64,000 nucleotides of DNA from Diadema setosum (lineage: Eukaryota; Echinodermata; Echinoidea; Diadematoida; Diadematidae). Of the stretch, positions 44,656 to 55,600 are shown in pieces. The translations under genes and the position numbers were made by a program. Below the pieces are notes generated by a model. That model did no database searches. It was not told the origin of the DNA and was given only the letters and a program-made list of their open reading frames with translations. The first letter of the stretch is position 1, and every line of letters starts with the position of its first letter. The DNA is taken from positions 31,497,919 to 31,561,918 of the forward strand of contig NC_092701.1 of NCBI RefSeq assembly GCF_964275005.1, written 5' to 3'.

Positions 44656-47257
44656 TGATCTTCTCAGTCTCTTTGTCTCTGTCTCTCCTCATAATTTTCC
44701 CCACCGTCATCCTCAATCTCTTTTTATTGTCCATTTCAGTTTCATTATTTCAATGTTTCTCCATGCACTTGCGCAAATTAATTCGTTATGAAAAATCAAT
44801 CAATCAATCAATCAATCAATCATAGTTTATTTCCAATCAACGAAAATCCAAAAAAGAAAAAACATAGTACAAAGTATACATGTGATGAAATATTGTTCAA
44901 ACGTTTGCAAAAGATTCATGTAATATATATACGAGACAAGTTATAGAACAACATATAACATGTACAATATTTAGGAAAATCAGCAGCGATCACCTTAAAA
45001 TATAAATGACTGTACTTGAAGAGTAAATTTAAAAGAAGTATAAAATATCCAATTACGTGTATACAAAAAAGTTCATTTTTGCCGCATATTCTATCTAACA
45101 AGTAAGTAGAGAAGACCATTATTGTCCATTTCTTTTGACTTCACGTTCTGTCTGTTCGATCATATAACAACTACTTTGTTTTTGTCTAGGATATACCAAC
45201 ATCGGCAGAAGAATATAGAAAAACAAAATTATCTTGCTAGTTGTGAGGACAGTTTCCTATGTTATTCATTTCTTAACATTTCTCTCTTTTTTTTTATCAA
45301 CGCTGTCCCATCCAATACTTGTTGGCATAAGTTATCGTAATACGCAATGCTAAATAGAGGCTTGAAATTATTGTTTTCCTTTACTTGTTGGTCTCTTTTT
45401 TTCTCGCAAACAGCTACGAGACAGGATGAAACCTCTGCAACTTACCAAAGATCTGATGCCCCGGATCAACGTGGCGACGCAAGAACGGTAAGTAACACGA
45501 GGTACCCGTAACACGATGAGAAATGTGGAACATTTAGCCACCTCAAGCGGGAATTCCTTGCAATCATAATATCTATTCTGCTTTGTTACACTAACTCTGT
45601 CTGTCTTTCTTTCTCTCTCCCTCTCTTTCTTTCTTTCTTTCTCTCTCTCTCTCTCTCTCCCTCTCCCTATCTCTCTTGCTAAATCAATCTAAAGTAACCT
45701 AAACTTCGTAACCAATTCAAAATGGAAAGAGAATATCACGATTTGCTAAGCCTGCATCAACATTGCATTTAACATACTTTACTGTATGTTGAGTCAGCTA
45801 CTTACTAACGCATTTTGCAGAGCTTGCAATCACTCAGTGATGTCAATGCGTGAAGGAAATTGGACTGAATTATAACAATCACTATTGATACACCATGACT
45901 ACCACCACCGCCATCATTACCTTAATCTTAATCCTTATCACTGATGTTGTAAGGTTGACGAGGAAGGTTTGATATACGTCTCAGTATCACACGAAGAAAC
46001 TCGCTCTAACCAGCAAGCGACGCCCATCCGAACCGAAGATCAAATCGTCTATTCCTCAGTCAGAACTGGAGACAATGGAATCCACGTGAGTAGAAAGTGC
46101 CAGTTACCTGACCAGGGCCCCGTTTCATTAAAAAAAAAAAAAAAAGTCGATATGATAGTGACTCTTGCTGGGTGCTATGGCAATTGTCATGTTAACGACA
46201 AGAATCCAGTTTCCTGATTGGCTGTTGCTATGGGAAGTTGCCATTCCAGCAAGAGTTGCCATCCTAACATCTTTTATGAAATGGGCCACAGGTTACAACT
46301 TTTTTCGTCAGCCTATTTGAGGATATCGCTCTCTGAAAGTGCAATTCCAGCCCCATTTTCATGTTTTGACCGATAAAAACAAAATGAGATCATTATATTC
46401 ATGGAAGTTTCATCTAAATCGGATAAAAACTTTTTACCGTCATATTATTACCCCCCCCCCAAAAAAAAAAAGAAATAAAATCAAATTTCAAATAATTTGC
46501 CGAGATGCTCCTCTTTCTCTAAAGGTGGACATACCTATATGTTTAATATTTTTTCTTTCGTCACTAAGTTAAGTGACACCTTGTTTCTTTTTCTTTTAGT
46601 TCATGCGGCGATTTTTTTTGACTTACATGTACGTTATAAAAGTAGAAGTATGTAAGTATATAAATATTTTTTCTTCTTTCCCCTTGATGAAGTACATCAT
46701 ATTGGGAAAACGTAATGTTTGCAAGTGCTTCAATGAACTTTACGTTTTGTGCTTTTAAGAAGACATCCTCAAAAAGCTCTTACGAAGACCTCAAATTTAT
46801 TAACCTGTACGCAATATTTCCAACAAGAAAAAACATACAAAAATATGTCCAAACTTAGAGTCAGTAAAACAGAGTTCTACTTTGTTTTGAGCATTTACTG
46901 AGTAAAATTATGCAGTATCTGTTTTATACGTTTTGTCCCTTTAAAAAATGAGGCACTTTTTCTATTAACAGTATGAAAGGGTAAAAATATGTAGATATAA
47001 AACTTATTTTATGTATGCAATAACTGACCTTACAGGTCGATGAGAACAATTTGGTCTACTTCAGTGTGGCACATCAACATCGCCCGGACTCGTCCGACGT
47101 CCACGAACTCGTCCAACCGGAAGAGACAACGATCTACTCCAACGTCAACGGCAAGAAGACTCCGGTGTCGGCCACGGACGCTCATGAGGACGATGTGCGT
47201 AAAACCGATGTCGTCGCTGAACTCTATGCCACCCCTTTCAAAGAATGCAAAGCCTAG
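33659..47257 (+). CDS. Receptor gene B, complete: SP-Ig-Ig-Ig-FN3-TM with ITIM/ITSM tail
   Basis: Ten exons: 33659-33752, 34563-34922, 36309-36635, 37906-38226, 38698-38982, 42364-42615, 44158-44292, 45414-45487, 45954-46085, 47036-47257. All borders are GT-AG, and the sum is 2202 bases = 733 codons plus stop with no frame break, which strongly supports the model. Residues: signal 1-31, Ig1 32-151, Ig2 152-260, Ig3 261-367, FN3 368-462, four-Cys module 463-546, TM about 558-584, tail to 733. Tail tyrosines Y624, Y649 and Y668 fit ITIM; Y694 fits ITSM. Known families with this layout sit in the plasma membrane and recruit SH2 phosphatases (SHP-1/2) to damp signalling; ligand unknown. Ectodomain introns are all phase 1. 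Middle member of a tandem array with A and C. Confidence 0.9.
33830..33896. repeat. Retroposon-tail-like sequence in intron 1
   Basis: TTAAGCGCTATATAAATGTT followed by ATT-rich repeats resembles LINE/SINE 3' tails common in animals. Conserved at 52758-52810 in gene C. Confidence 0.4.
34563..34922 (+). CDS. Gene B exon 2: Ig domain 1 (V-like)
   Basis: Phase 1-1, 360 bases. Canonical marks are VVITCTY, the Trp in LGW, and DEKTYRCQA (Y-x-C), with four extra cysteines (GGC, IKC, VCC), hinting at additional disulfides. The region coding from GWIVDNDV to FKADGV differs strongly from gene C, mostly by amino-acid-changing substitutions, whereas the 3' end of the exon is identical. Confidence 0.88.
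34923..36308 (+). other. Gene B intron 2, no features seen
   Basis: Almost identical to C 53881-55274. Only short homopolymers (C run near 35592) and AT-rich DNA. Confidence 0.6.
36309..36635 (+). CDS. Gene B exon 3: Ig domain 2 (C2-like)
   Basis: Phase 1-1, 327 bases. [19 protein letters not shown] and RTLVCSLSL give the two cysteines and Trp of a C2-set domain, similar in style to nephrin-type adhesion Igs. Multiple NxT/S sequons. The exon appears identical to C 55275-55601. Confidence 0.88.
36636..37905 (+). other. Gene B intron 3
   Basis: Non-coding. Contains a (TG)n tract at 37707-37745 (longer in gene C, 56668-56728). No other feature. Confidence 0.7.
37906..38226 (+). CDS. Gene B exon 4: Ig domain 3
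   Basis: Phase 1-1, 321 bases (acceptor CTCGTAG, donor GTAAAC). [19 protein letters not shown] and [20 protein letters not shown] give a complete C2/I-like Ig fold with the D-x-x-x-Y-x-C type end. Confidence 0.88.
38698..38982 (+). CDS. Gene B exon 5: FN3 domain
   Basis: Phase 1-1, 285 bases. [24 protein letters not shown] and the rest make one whole FN3 domain. The acceptor is TTTCCCAAG; an upstream candidate (TTTACAG at 38633) would run into an in-frame stop, so the later one is chosen. Confidence 0.85.
39688..40055 (-). mobile_element. Retroelement 3' end with (GAAAT)n tail
   Basis: Inserted in the FN3 to membrane-proximal intron of B (and C, 58652-59030) but absent at the matching place in A (about 1045-1075). 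The plus strand opens with TTTCATTTCATTTC, so the element is on the minus strand with a pentamer tail. It carries the hairpin at 39896-39936. LINE fragment or SINE; family not named. Confidence 0.6.
39895..39938 (-). other. Hairpin with LINE-like conserved loop
   Basis: GAGGGGACTGC pairs perfectly with GCAGTCCCCTC (11 bp); inner sequence TAAAAAGCCAAGCTTGTAGA then AT. Same inner sequence as the hairpin at 22161-22200 with different stem bases, that is, covariation. C copy at about 58870-58912. Confidence 0.7.
40137..40190. repeat. (TA)n microsatellite
   Basis: Long TA run; C copy at 59115-59163 differs in length and phase. Confidence 0.9.
40213..40389. mobile_element. Palindromic MITE, gene B copy
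   Basis: Diverged copy of the MITE at 1304-1457: CGGAAGTCGGAAGGAGCG on the left, GCTACGCCTACCGCTGCTTC on the right, with a different loop. Confidence 0.65.
41638..41955. repeat. Interspersed repeat beginning CAGTTTATTTTACACC
   Basis: A 300-base stretch with a TTTCAGTT-type short repeat followed by AGTTTATTTTACACCAAGC, like the AT-rich 3' end of a minus-strand retroposon. Copies at equivalent places: about 2723-3030, 4736-5045, 60612-60925, so the insertion predates the array. Confidence 0.4.
42364..42615 (+). CDS. Gene B exon 6: membrane-proximal four-Cys module
   Basis: Phase 1-1, 252 bases. Cysteines in DICF, DCSR, QCVS and EICS. Followed directly by the TM exon. Unrecognised fold; possible divergent FN3. 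An in-frame stop lies six bases into the intron after the exon, so the GTGAAG donor must be used to reach the TM exon; read-through would give a secreted form. Confidence 0.82.
42616..44157 (+). other. Gene B intron 6, no features seen
   Basis: Collinear with gene A 5758-7219. The gene C copy matches only to B position 43074, where homology ends. Confidence 0.6.
44158..44292 (+). CDS. Gene B exon 7: transmembrane segment
   Basis: Phase 1-1, 135 bases (acceptor TTCACAG, donor GTAGGC). Hydrophobic helix [17 protein letters not shown] followed by KLCSRKKG stop-transfer residues. Confidence 0.9.
44464..44653. repeat. (TC)n(TA)n(GA)n(TA)n composite microsatellite
   Basis: Same inverted-repeat composite as 7515-7677 at the homologous position. 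Confidence 0.9.
44797..44980 (-). mobile_element. Retroposon fragment with (TCAA)n tail
   Basis: Inserted between AAAATCA repeats (about 44791-44797 and 44974-44980), which look like a short target duplication; the matching site of gene A (near 7858) is empty. Opens with (AATC)n then AGTTTATTTCC, suggesting the 3' end of a minus-strand retroposon. Confidence 0.6.
45414..45487 (+). CDS. Gene B exon 8: cytoplasmic exon 1
   Basis: 74 bases, phase 1-0. One tyrosine (Y602, SATYQRS), not an ITIM. Confidence 0.87.
45954..46085 (+). CDS. Gene B exon 9: cytoplasmic exon 2, two ITIMs
   Basis: Phase 0-0, 132 bases. LIYVSV (Y624) and IVYSSV (Y649), 25 residues apart, both fit the ITIM pattern. Confidence 0.9.
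46112..46293. mobile_element. Palindromic MITE, gene B copy
   Basis: Ortholog of the element at 9354-9525, starting GGGCCCCGTTTCATT and ending TTTTATGAAATGGGCCAC. Confidence 0.6.
47036..47257 (+). CDS. Gene B exon 10: last coding exon, ITIM plus ITSM
   Basis: 222 bases with TAG, phase 0 in. LVYFSV (Y668, ITIM), TIYSNV (Y694, ITSM and YxN), ELYATPF (Y724). One residue shorter than in A (HELVQPEE against HELDAQPEE). Confidence 0.9.
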   Translation, partial: VDENNLVYFSVAHQHRPDSSDVHELVQPEETTIYSNVNGKKTPVSATDAHEDDVRKTDVVAELYATPFKECKA

Positions 47258-47306
47258 GAGGTTTTTATCAACAGCAGCTGAGTCTTTGATCGTCTACCTT
47301 ACTTGG

Positions 47307-47818
47307 CAGTACGACCTCACTATTCGGACATGTCGGGACCGGCGCTCTTCCGGATAAGGGATTTGGCCAGATGTGGGAGACTCAGTGTTTAATACACGCA
47401 ACTGTATACCCAATGGTAGCTACATGTATAATGTATTAATTTTGAGTGAACATGTCCCATCCTCGTCAGCTGGTCTGCGTTCAGAATTCTCTGATTATTT
47501 GCTCAATGAACGATCGTCTGTACCGTACCCTTTTTTGATAAAAAAAAAAAAATCTGTTCATGTTTCTGCGGTGATATGAGAGTAGTAAATATCTGAATGC
47601 ATGCTATTTAGATGAAAATTAGATGTGAATGTATGTTAATAATGTTGGGAATGATATGTAATTCATTGGAGTTACTGTAGGAATTATGATTGAGTTTGAA
47701 ATTACTCCTTTTCCCGTAATTATCACTTATCAGAATGAAAAAAAAAAATCAAGCCGAGATCGCATCCGGATAATAGAGATATCCGGAAAAGGGAGGCCGG
47801 ATAGGAGAGGTCGGACTG
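47307..47818. mobile_element. Pogo/Tigger-like MITE, gene B copy
   Basis: CAGTACGACCTC at the left and GAGGTCGGACTG at the right, 49 bases after the gene B stop codon. Ortholog of 10571-11083; its left TA has decayed. Confidence 0.75.
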
Positions 47819-49444
47819 TATATTTTTTTTTTTTTTTTCGCCTGTACTGAGATTGAGCATAAAATAGTTTTTGCTTGAAAATCTAAGGATTGCAGCTGTT
47901 TTTCAAAGTGGCACGTCACTAAAGCACAGATTGGTTACAAATATACAGTTTTTTCATGTCTTTTGCCCATAATGGTTATACGTGTTGTGAAAATCGATAG
48001 GTCTGTTCACATTTTGTTTCATTTATTACAATAAGTAATTAGTAGGCCTAAATCCAATACCCTCAGTTGCGGTAGACTCTGTAGAAGATTAACACGAGTT
48101 TGTAAGATTGTAATTCATTCAGTTGAACACCTTTCTTAAATGAAAAAGGATTTGAGTAGTCACCTAATTATCGGTATTTTAATTTATTGTTGAAGACAAA
48201 AGCATATACGTATGATTCATAATACTATTATTATAGTCTATGTCAAGTTGGTCGGGTTCTTTCAGTGTATAATTCTGCTGCTACTAAGAACTACAGTTTG
48301 AATGTCTCTAATATGTAACGTGTCTGTTGGTATTTGAGAACATGACAATCATGATGACTTTGATTAAAGTCTACAAATTTTTAGGGTTGGAAATATGGTA
48401 TTAAACCACCAAAAAACTTTTTGTTTTACTTTAAGCACTACTTTGAAACATGTAATGGATAATGTCAGATACATTTTACATTTCTGACTAAAATCACAAT
48501 ATTTCTCATGACAATAAAGGTTTGAAACTGCAATATTCATTTCAGACACAATATTTCTCATGACAATATAGGTTTGAAACTGCAATATTCATTTCAGACT
48601 TTTTATACAAGAAAACGCCAGACAGAGGAAAAGATGAAAGAGGAACAGCGTCAAAAAGCACAATACGAAAATTTATGTAACATTGACACGCAAATACAAA
48701 AGTGAAATTTAAAAAAAACTTTACGTATGCAATAAGTGATAGTTTTGTAAATTATATCCACGTTGAAATAGTGAAAGTTTCATTTTCAAAAGAATACAAA
48801 TACGATTTTGACCACTTTGCTGCCATCAATTCACTTTAGAAATATAAATGGGGAAAAAACCCTCAATCTATGACGTTTATTTTACCATACGCTTCCAAAT
48901 CCGGCATGATTGATAAGTTTTCGCAATGGACATGATGGATCGTAACGTTCGTGAATTATATCCCACATGCGGTTCATTACTGAATTTCAAAACTAACAAA
49001 ATTCAAAAAAAAAAAAAATCTTATTGGAATGTCGTTTACCAGTAATTATTCCTAACCAGTCTGTAATCTTTTCACATGAAAAGATAATTTCAGTCAAGTC
49101 ACTTCAATAAAGATTCAGCATAGATTATAAAATCAGGTGTTACCCTTTCAGTGAACATTATAAGCTATATTTAAAAAAAAAAACTATGGTAAAACTTCAA
49201 TATGTCTGCTCAATTCATAACCCCATACTCGCTTACGTGCGAAAGAATGGATTAGATCAAATTTCATTCAAATGGCAGTGAGGCTTGATATAAACCTTCT
49301 TTTTTGTGTGTGTCCAGCGTTACTATTCGATCCAAAGGAAATAAGACGGTTGTGACTCCATTCTCGTAAACCATGTTGTGCTCAAACTCATTCATTTGTT
49401 ACTGCTATGATATTGCCCACCCAAATGTATGTACTAGGTGCTAC
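47819..49444. other. B-C spacer, non-coding
   Basis: Collinear with the A-B spacer minus its insertions; empty sites for the Penelope-like element lie near 48310 and for the MITE plus RTE LINE near 48710. No gene seen. Confidence 0.7.
48495..48600. repeat. 53-bp tandem duplication
   Basis: ACAATATTTCTCATGACAAT through TTCATTTCAGAC occurs twice in a row, with one internal change; the A-B spacer (near 13449) has one copy. Confidence 0.85.
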
Positions 49445-50582
49445 CATGGACCTAATATACCATAGAATATTCACGGCAGTCATTCTCTGATGTAATGATC
49501 GTCACTGACACATGATTATGTGCATCTTAATGAGTACATTCAGATGTCTTGACAATAACGATTGTGTGATCATGCATCGTATCGTTTCCCTCATTTCAAT
49601 CTTGTGTCGCTGATGTGCCTTTTTCTGACGGAAATGTTTTTGAATGAATACAGATGATGAGGAGCGGCAAAACCTGAGATCATGACAAATTTTGTGTCAA
49701 AAGATGGGCAATTGCTGATTCGCACATTTTCGCACCTGTTCTCTACCATTACCACCCCATTTTGCTCTGGAATAAGCTGCGGAAAAGTGAAATATTGAGA
49801 TCATAAATGACAATCATTCTGCCAAAATGTTAACTTTCTTTTAAAATATTGCCTGCTTCTCCCAAGCGAAATTACTTGAGGCATGATTTCCTAACATACA
49901 CCACAACTGCACAGTCACTTTACTTGATTTTTGTGAGTTATTTTCTTCTGCGCATATTGTTTTAGATTTCTCGAATCTCCGTCTTGTTATTCTCCCGGCT
50001 TACTGGCGGTGACGATCATGGGATCAAAGCAGTGAAGTATGCTTAAAATGTCTTTGTGGGGTTTTTGAGATGTACAGGTGCATGAATTAATTACGATACG
50101 ATGAATGTCCTTGTATATAAGCCAGTTCGGAGTTAGCTCATGGGCACATTGGTCCGAATGACCTTTCTTTTTTCTCAGTCGGTTAAGGGGCTCTTCACTC
50201 GTTTTCAGAGCGACATAATGCATAAGCTTTACGAAGCGATTTATGGTATTCATCAATCCTGCTTAAACAAAGAATGAACTCGCATAGACCAGATGGCCAG
50301 GATGATCCGTCAATTAACATTTGGGAAAGCGTCCATTTCATTATCTTACATTGAATGTAAGAACAACCTCTTTCTATCGATATTGCCAAATACCACTTTT
50401 GCTGTCAGGTGGATGTGCTGGCAAGCAGCATTTATAAGGATTACATGAATAATCATTATACATAATAATACACCACAGACGCTTATCCCAGTGACTTAAA
50501 AAACCAACGTGCCTGTTGGTCCGAATGACCTTCTTTCTGCTCATGCGCAAAGTGGAACTCCGAACTGGCTTATTAGGTCCAT
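49445..50582. mobile_element. hAT-like non-autonomous DNA transposon
   Basis: Ends ATGGACCTAATA and TATTAGGTCCAT are inverted repeats, flanked by GGTGCTAC on both sides (49437-49444, 50583-50590). An 8-bp duplication fits the hAT superfamily. The sister site near 20728 is empty. Inside, 50117-50178 and 50509-50577 share GGTCCGAATGACCTT directly and an AGCCAGTTCGGAG word inversely, suggesting a nested or rearranged copy. No transposase frame. Confidence 0.75.
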
Positions 50583-50590
50583 GGTGCTAC

Positions 50591-51640
50591 AAAAAAAAAA
50601 CATTTCCCACTTTTGATCCTTAATAGTTCGAAAACTACATATCAGATAACACTGTCATTGCTATGAGTACTGTGTAATAGCTTAATAGTGTACAATTTAG
50701 TTGGAGGTAATTTGAATATGAAAGCATGAAGTATTTTCATTAAATCCATGGTTTATTTTAAAGTTAAGTGCAAGACTTTGGTCAAATTTGAACATTCTGT
50801 ACAAAGTTGAACTTTACGCAGGAATCAGTGGTGTGTATGTGAGTGTGTGCTTACAATGACCCTAAACAATAGACATGAATACCATAAATATCACCTTTTT
50901 CAGAGATCTTGCTGACTAGACCTCTGGTCTCTTGCTCCAAGACATATTAATAAGTTCTGATGGATTGCCCTGGACACTGCTGGTCTGATTACATGGTAAA
51001 GGTTAAAATGCATGCATATGAAAAAGAGTAAGCCTAATTATGTTTGCATGTGCTTGCATGCACAACATTTCAGGATGAATAAAGATTAGCTGTGATAGTG
51101 GAATTTCTCATTAATATGTAATAGGGCATTAAAACCCTAACTATTGTGTAGGACCATTGTCTGGGTGTCAACTACAACTACACACTCCCACACACACCAA
51201 TAGTTTATTGACCCTTGTGCAAAGTTGGTACAGAGGGTTGAAAGTAGAGGAAAATCTGGACCCTAACTTAAAGGAAACCAAAACCCTAAGAGACATGTGT
51301 ATTGAGTGAAAGCAGAAACATTAGTAGCACACATCAGTCGTTGAAAGCCTGAGGAAAATCGGAACCCGATGCAAAAGTTATGAATAAAAGTTTTGATGTT
51401 AGAACTGGATGAGGAGACTACTAGAGATTATGCCGTCATGTGGAGTGAAATTATGCACGAATTATAAGAGAGATGCAAGTACTGATTTGATAGTCAGTAT
51501 TAATCATATACAAGGTGTCTTCGTGGACATTTATACAGTAAAGCCATGGTAAAGGCCCTGTTTGTAGTGACTACCTGTCCATTACAGCCATTTGACAGGT
51601 TGACTGTAGTAATGGTCAGTACAGACCAGGGCCGGCGGAA
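50591..51640. other. B-C spacer, collinear with 20729-21780
   Basis: Includes the old one-armed MITE relative at about 51262-51440. Nothing else recognised. Confidence 0.6.
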
Positions 51641-51641
51641 C

Positions 51642-51917
51642 CGGAGGGGGGGGGGGGGGGGGGCTCGGCACCCCCCCCCCCCCCCCGTTGTTTGCATCAT
51701 ACAAAGGAATACATAAGGTGTCACCACTTTCGGCCACCCCCCCCCCTTTTTTTTTTCTTTTACCGCGCCCCGGAAGTGCTAAGTGGTTTTTTGTATTTTG
51801 TTTTTTTGGTTTTGGTTTTGGGGTTTGTTTGTTTTGTTTGTTTGTTTTTTTTTTTTTTTGCTTTACAGCTGAAGAAAACCCGGATGTGGAAGCGGAAGAT
51901 GAGCTGAAGACCTTTAT

Positions 51918-51976
<59 letters not shown>

Positions 51977-52065
51977 ATATATATGTATATATATTATATA
52001 TATATATATATATTTATTTATGCTTTTTAACTAATGAAACCCGGAAGTGCCCCCCCCCCCCCCCA
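51642..52065. repeat. G run, C run, T-rich and (TA)n tracts
   Basis: A G run at about 51645-51663 is followed, after CTCGGCA, by a C run at 51671-51687, an inverted pair. T/G-rich DNA and TA runs at 51921-52012 follow, then another C run near 52050-52064. Confidence 0.85.
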
Positions 52066-52579
52066 ACTTCAGAAAACGTGGCGCCGGCACAATACATAAA
52101 AGAGCACTCAGTAGGAAGATAATGATGTCAGGAGTGAAATACAACATACCAGAGTTTGTTGTCACGCCTGTAGACATCATTATAATTTTTCGGTACATAT
52201 ACAAACGCCTGAAACAAATACATCCTCTTTACAGATGGAACGCATACCATTATTTGTTTTAAAGCTCTTGAATGCTAAGCAACAAATTATGAGATCAGTT
52301 GAGAGGGCTGCGACACCTCCTTCACCTGTACAACGCATGCTCTCTTTCAAACCACAATGCGACATTGGCTGTGCTGTGGAATATTCCTACACTATTATAA
52401 AACTGTAGTGCTTGCATTACCTATTAATGGAGCTTAATTGAATTCGGAAAAAATATCATAATCGAGAGCAGGAAGTGGTCACTGCCAAGAGACACGCAAA
52501 GACAATTATACAGCGCAGACTTAGTATGCTTTGCTTACTTGAGACCACACAGTATTATGCAGACTGAGAAGATGAGGCG
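52066..52579 (+). other. Upstream region of gene C
   Basis: Collinear with 33220-33658 upstream of gene B for most of its length. No exon supported. Confidence 0.5.
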
Positions 52580-52673
52580 ATGAGGCACCGTGAAGCTATC
52601 ACTATGAAGACGAATAGGCTTATCTTGGCACTCTGTTTGTTCGTCTCTTTGATCTTATCCTGCGTCTCGGAAG
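52580..52673 (+). CDS. Gene C exon 1: signal peptide
   Basis: The ATG at 52580 aligns with the gene B start; an ATG just upstream (52572) is followed by an in-frame stop (ATGAGGCGATGA). Hydrophobic core [19 protein letters not shown]. Several residue changes from B. Confidence 0.83.
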
Positions 52674-55600
52674 GTAAAGGCCACTAACTGTCGATCATGT
52701 ACATAATACGATATATAGATACCCATTTTTCCGTGTTAATGCCCTTAGAAACGTCAGTATTAAGCGCTATATAAATGTTATATCGTTATCATAATTGTTA
52801 TTATTTCAGAAGCTATTTTCTCCTATGTTTTTGTTTCAGTTCGAGTGCGAGGTTTTGTATTATTGACACGTGCTGACGTTTATCGATAGCCACACGCATT
52901 TCAGTATGTGTCTTTATTCCATAAAAAAAGACCGCCCATTCTAATCTGAATGAGTATAGCTATGCAATTTATGACATAATTGTATTGAATGAAAAAAAAA
53001 ATCACTGAAAATAATTTTAAATTAAAGATAACTGATCTTTTTGATACTTTTTGATAGTAATCATCCTATTTGTCACTAGTCGTAATGGAAAAAAAAGAAC
53101 AATAAGAATTTTATCTCTGTTAGAAGTAAAATAATCTCATATCTTTTGACTGTTTCATGTCCCTATAGAAAACGCTTTATACTTAATACTTATACCAGAC
53201 TGTAGCGATAGGTGTGTTCTGTCAGAAAGCTTTTGTGACACACTAGTTTTTGCTTCATAACTTTCCTCCTTTTTGTATCGTTATTTGAGCGTAGAGATTT
53301 TGGGACTGCTTTCGTATAAATCCTCAAAATGTCTTACAAATTTAAAACAAAATTGCAAGAATATAGGAAACGAAACAACAAATCAAAACCCCAAGGGAAA
53401 AGGGAAGTAATGATGGATGATAATGGTGGAAATGTTAGATAGATATTAAAGCTGGTTAACACTGGAAAGTTCTGTACAATGTCATCAGTCACGCCAATTT
53501 CATATGATTTTTGTCTTCAGGAACGAGTGAGCTTACAATGTCAACTTTCGTCCAAGGACAAGGAGTCGAGGGATTTGATGTGGTCATTACTTGCACGTAT
53601 CGTCCGCAGTCCATCAATACTGGGAAATTCTACCTGGGGTGGTTTGTGGATAATGATGTCAAATTGGGAGGTTGCAGGCATGAAGACCATTCTATTGGAA
53701 TACAGTGTAACCCCCAAGAGAGGAACACTTCTAAGTACATATTTACGGCCGATGGCGTATGCTGTGGGAATATTACCATAAAACGACTCACCAAAAACGA
53801 TGAAAAGACTTACCGCTGCCAGGCAACCACCGAGGATGGCCTTGGATCTAGTGACACTAGTCTCACCATTATACATCCCCGTATGTTCACTGTTTCTTTA
53901 TTATGTCATGGTTACCTTTTACCTGAAACAACATTAAAGGGATGGTACAGTATTGGTGAAGGTGAAAAGTGGGCTTTTAACTTTTTGCGAGATACCAAGA
54001 AAACACTTATGAAATAGTAATGAGCATACCATTTTAAGAGGAATCCAAAGTTTATTTGATGAAAATCGGGTTTGGCATGACTGAAACATGCAAAAACAAA
54101 GTAAAATAAAGCAATCGTAAAAAAGCGTGGGTCCCGCACTTATTAGAATCGCTCTGTTTTGGATATCTCAGCCACTTCAAAACCAATTTTCATCAAACAA
54201 ACGTTGTTCTTTCATATTTCATAAGAGGTTTCTCATTATCCAAACAAAAATGTTAGAAACCTGAAATCAGGTCTGAACCAAAACTATACGATCCCTTTAA
54301 AGCGACATATTCCCATGATTACGATAATCAGTGGTGTTATTCATGTAGCTGTGTAGGGAAGTGGAAGAGAACTCGCACCTCTCTGATCGGCATTATCCAG
54401 AAACATTAAAGGACGTTTAAGTTGCCTCTAAAGCCATTGTGTTCGAGGCATACCTTAACGCCCTTATCATTCTCACCCGATTTATTCAATTTGTGAAATA
54501 GCATGTAGTGAACAGTATGTTTACACTCTTATGATTTCTCTCTCTCTCGCTCCCCCCCCCCCCATCTCTTTCTATGCATCATAATCGTGTGTATTATATT
54601 GTATATCATATTAGATTTATGATATTATAATACACTGGTTATATTCATTTTCGTGGAAAGAAAATAGTTAAATGATAATACACTGTACTTTTTTTCATTA
54701 CTTAGTACCTCAGCATGCATATTGATAAATGTATAAGTAAAGACAGATATCTAGATATGACATGCATGTTGACACACATAACAATTATATTCACGTATAT
54801 AATGCGTGTACTAATAATTATATCTGTAAACATTATTGCTCAGACAGATTTTATTCGACACTGACTATCTACATCACACAGATCTATTCCTACATAAAGC
54901 TGCCATGCGTCACTAATAGTTTTATAATGGGACAAGTGAAAAAGATTACTTGCATCCATGTTTGATTATGTATAGGATGCTTATGTATGCAAGATGAGAT
55001 GCGTATGTATGTGTACATGTATACATATACCACTATGATAAAAAAAAAAAGTTGTATATGTGCACATGCATATGAATAGGTTACGTACTTGTACGTGTAT
55101 ATTGATAAGATTCATACAATTCCATAGGCCCTACTTACATATATCATTGCCTATTCCTCTCAAATGTAATTTAGTTGATACTGTCTGACTGTTAGTTGTA
55201 ATGTCAGATTTTGCATATTCTTTCGATTGTGCTTTTACTGGGTTTGTTGATGCTTTTTCCCCTTAAACGAGTAGGGCTGCCAGATACACATGAGTTGACT
55301 GGTACTAACAACCTTCAAGTTAACCAAACTCAGAACATCTCGTGCATTTCTGCGGGCAGCTACCCGGCCCCGACCTTCCGCTGGTACATTGATACCCGAG
55401 AAGTCACTGCTGACGCCGTAACCCTCCAACCCGAGACCGATGGGCAGGGTGGGCGTGGAGAGGTCGTTAACGCAACGAGTATTCTCACTTACAGGCCTTC
55501 GCGAGGGGACCACAGGAGAACCCTTGTGTGCAGCCTGAGTCTTCGCGTCTCGCCTTCAAACCTCACTGTTTTAAATTCTTCGGTCATCCTCGACATCCAG

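Noticed and set aside
44187-44825. 212-codon plus-strand frame starting in the TM exon
   Set aside because: The TM exon is real, but the rest is intron and microsatellite after a good GT donor at 44293.
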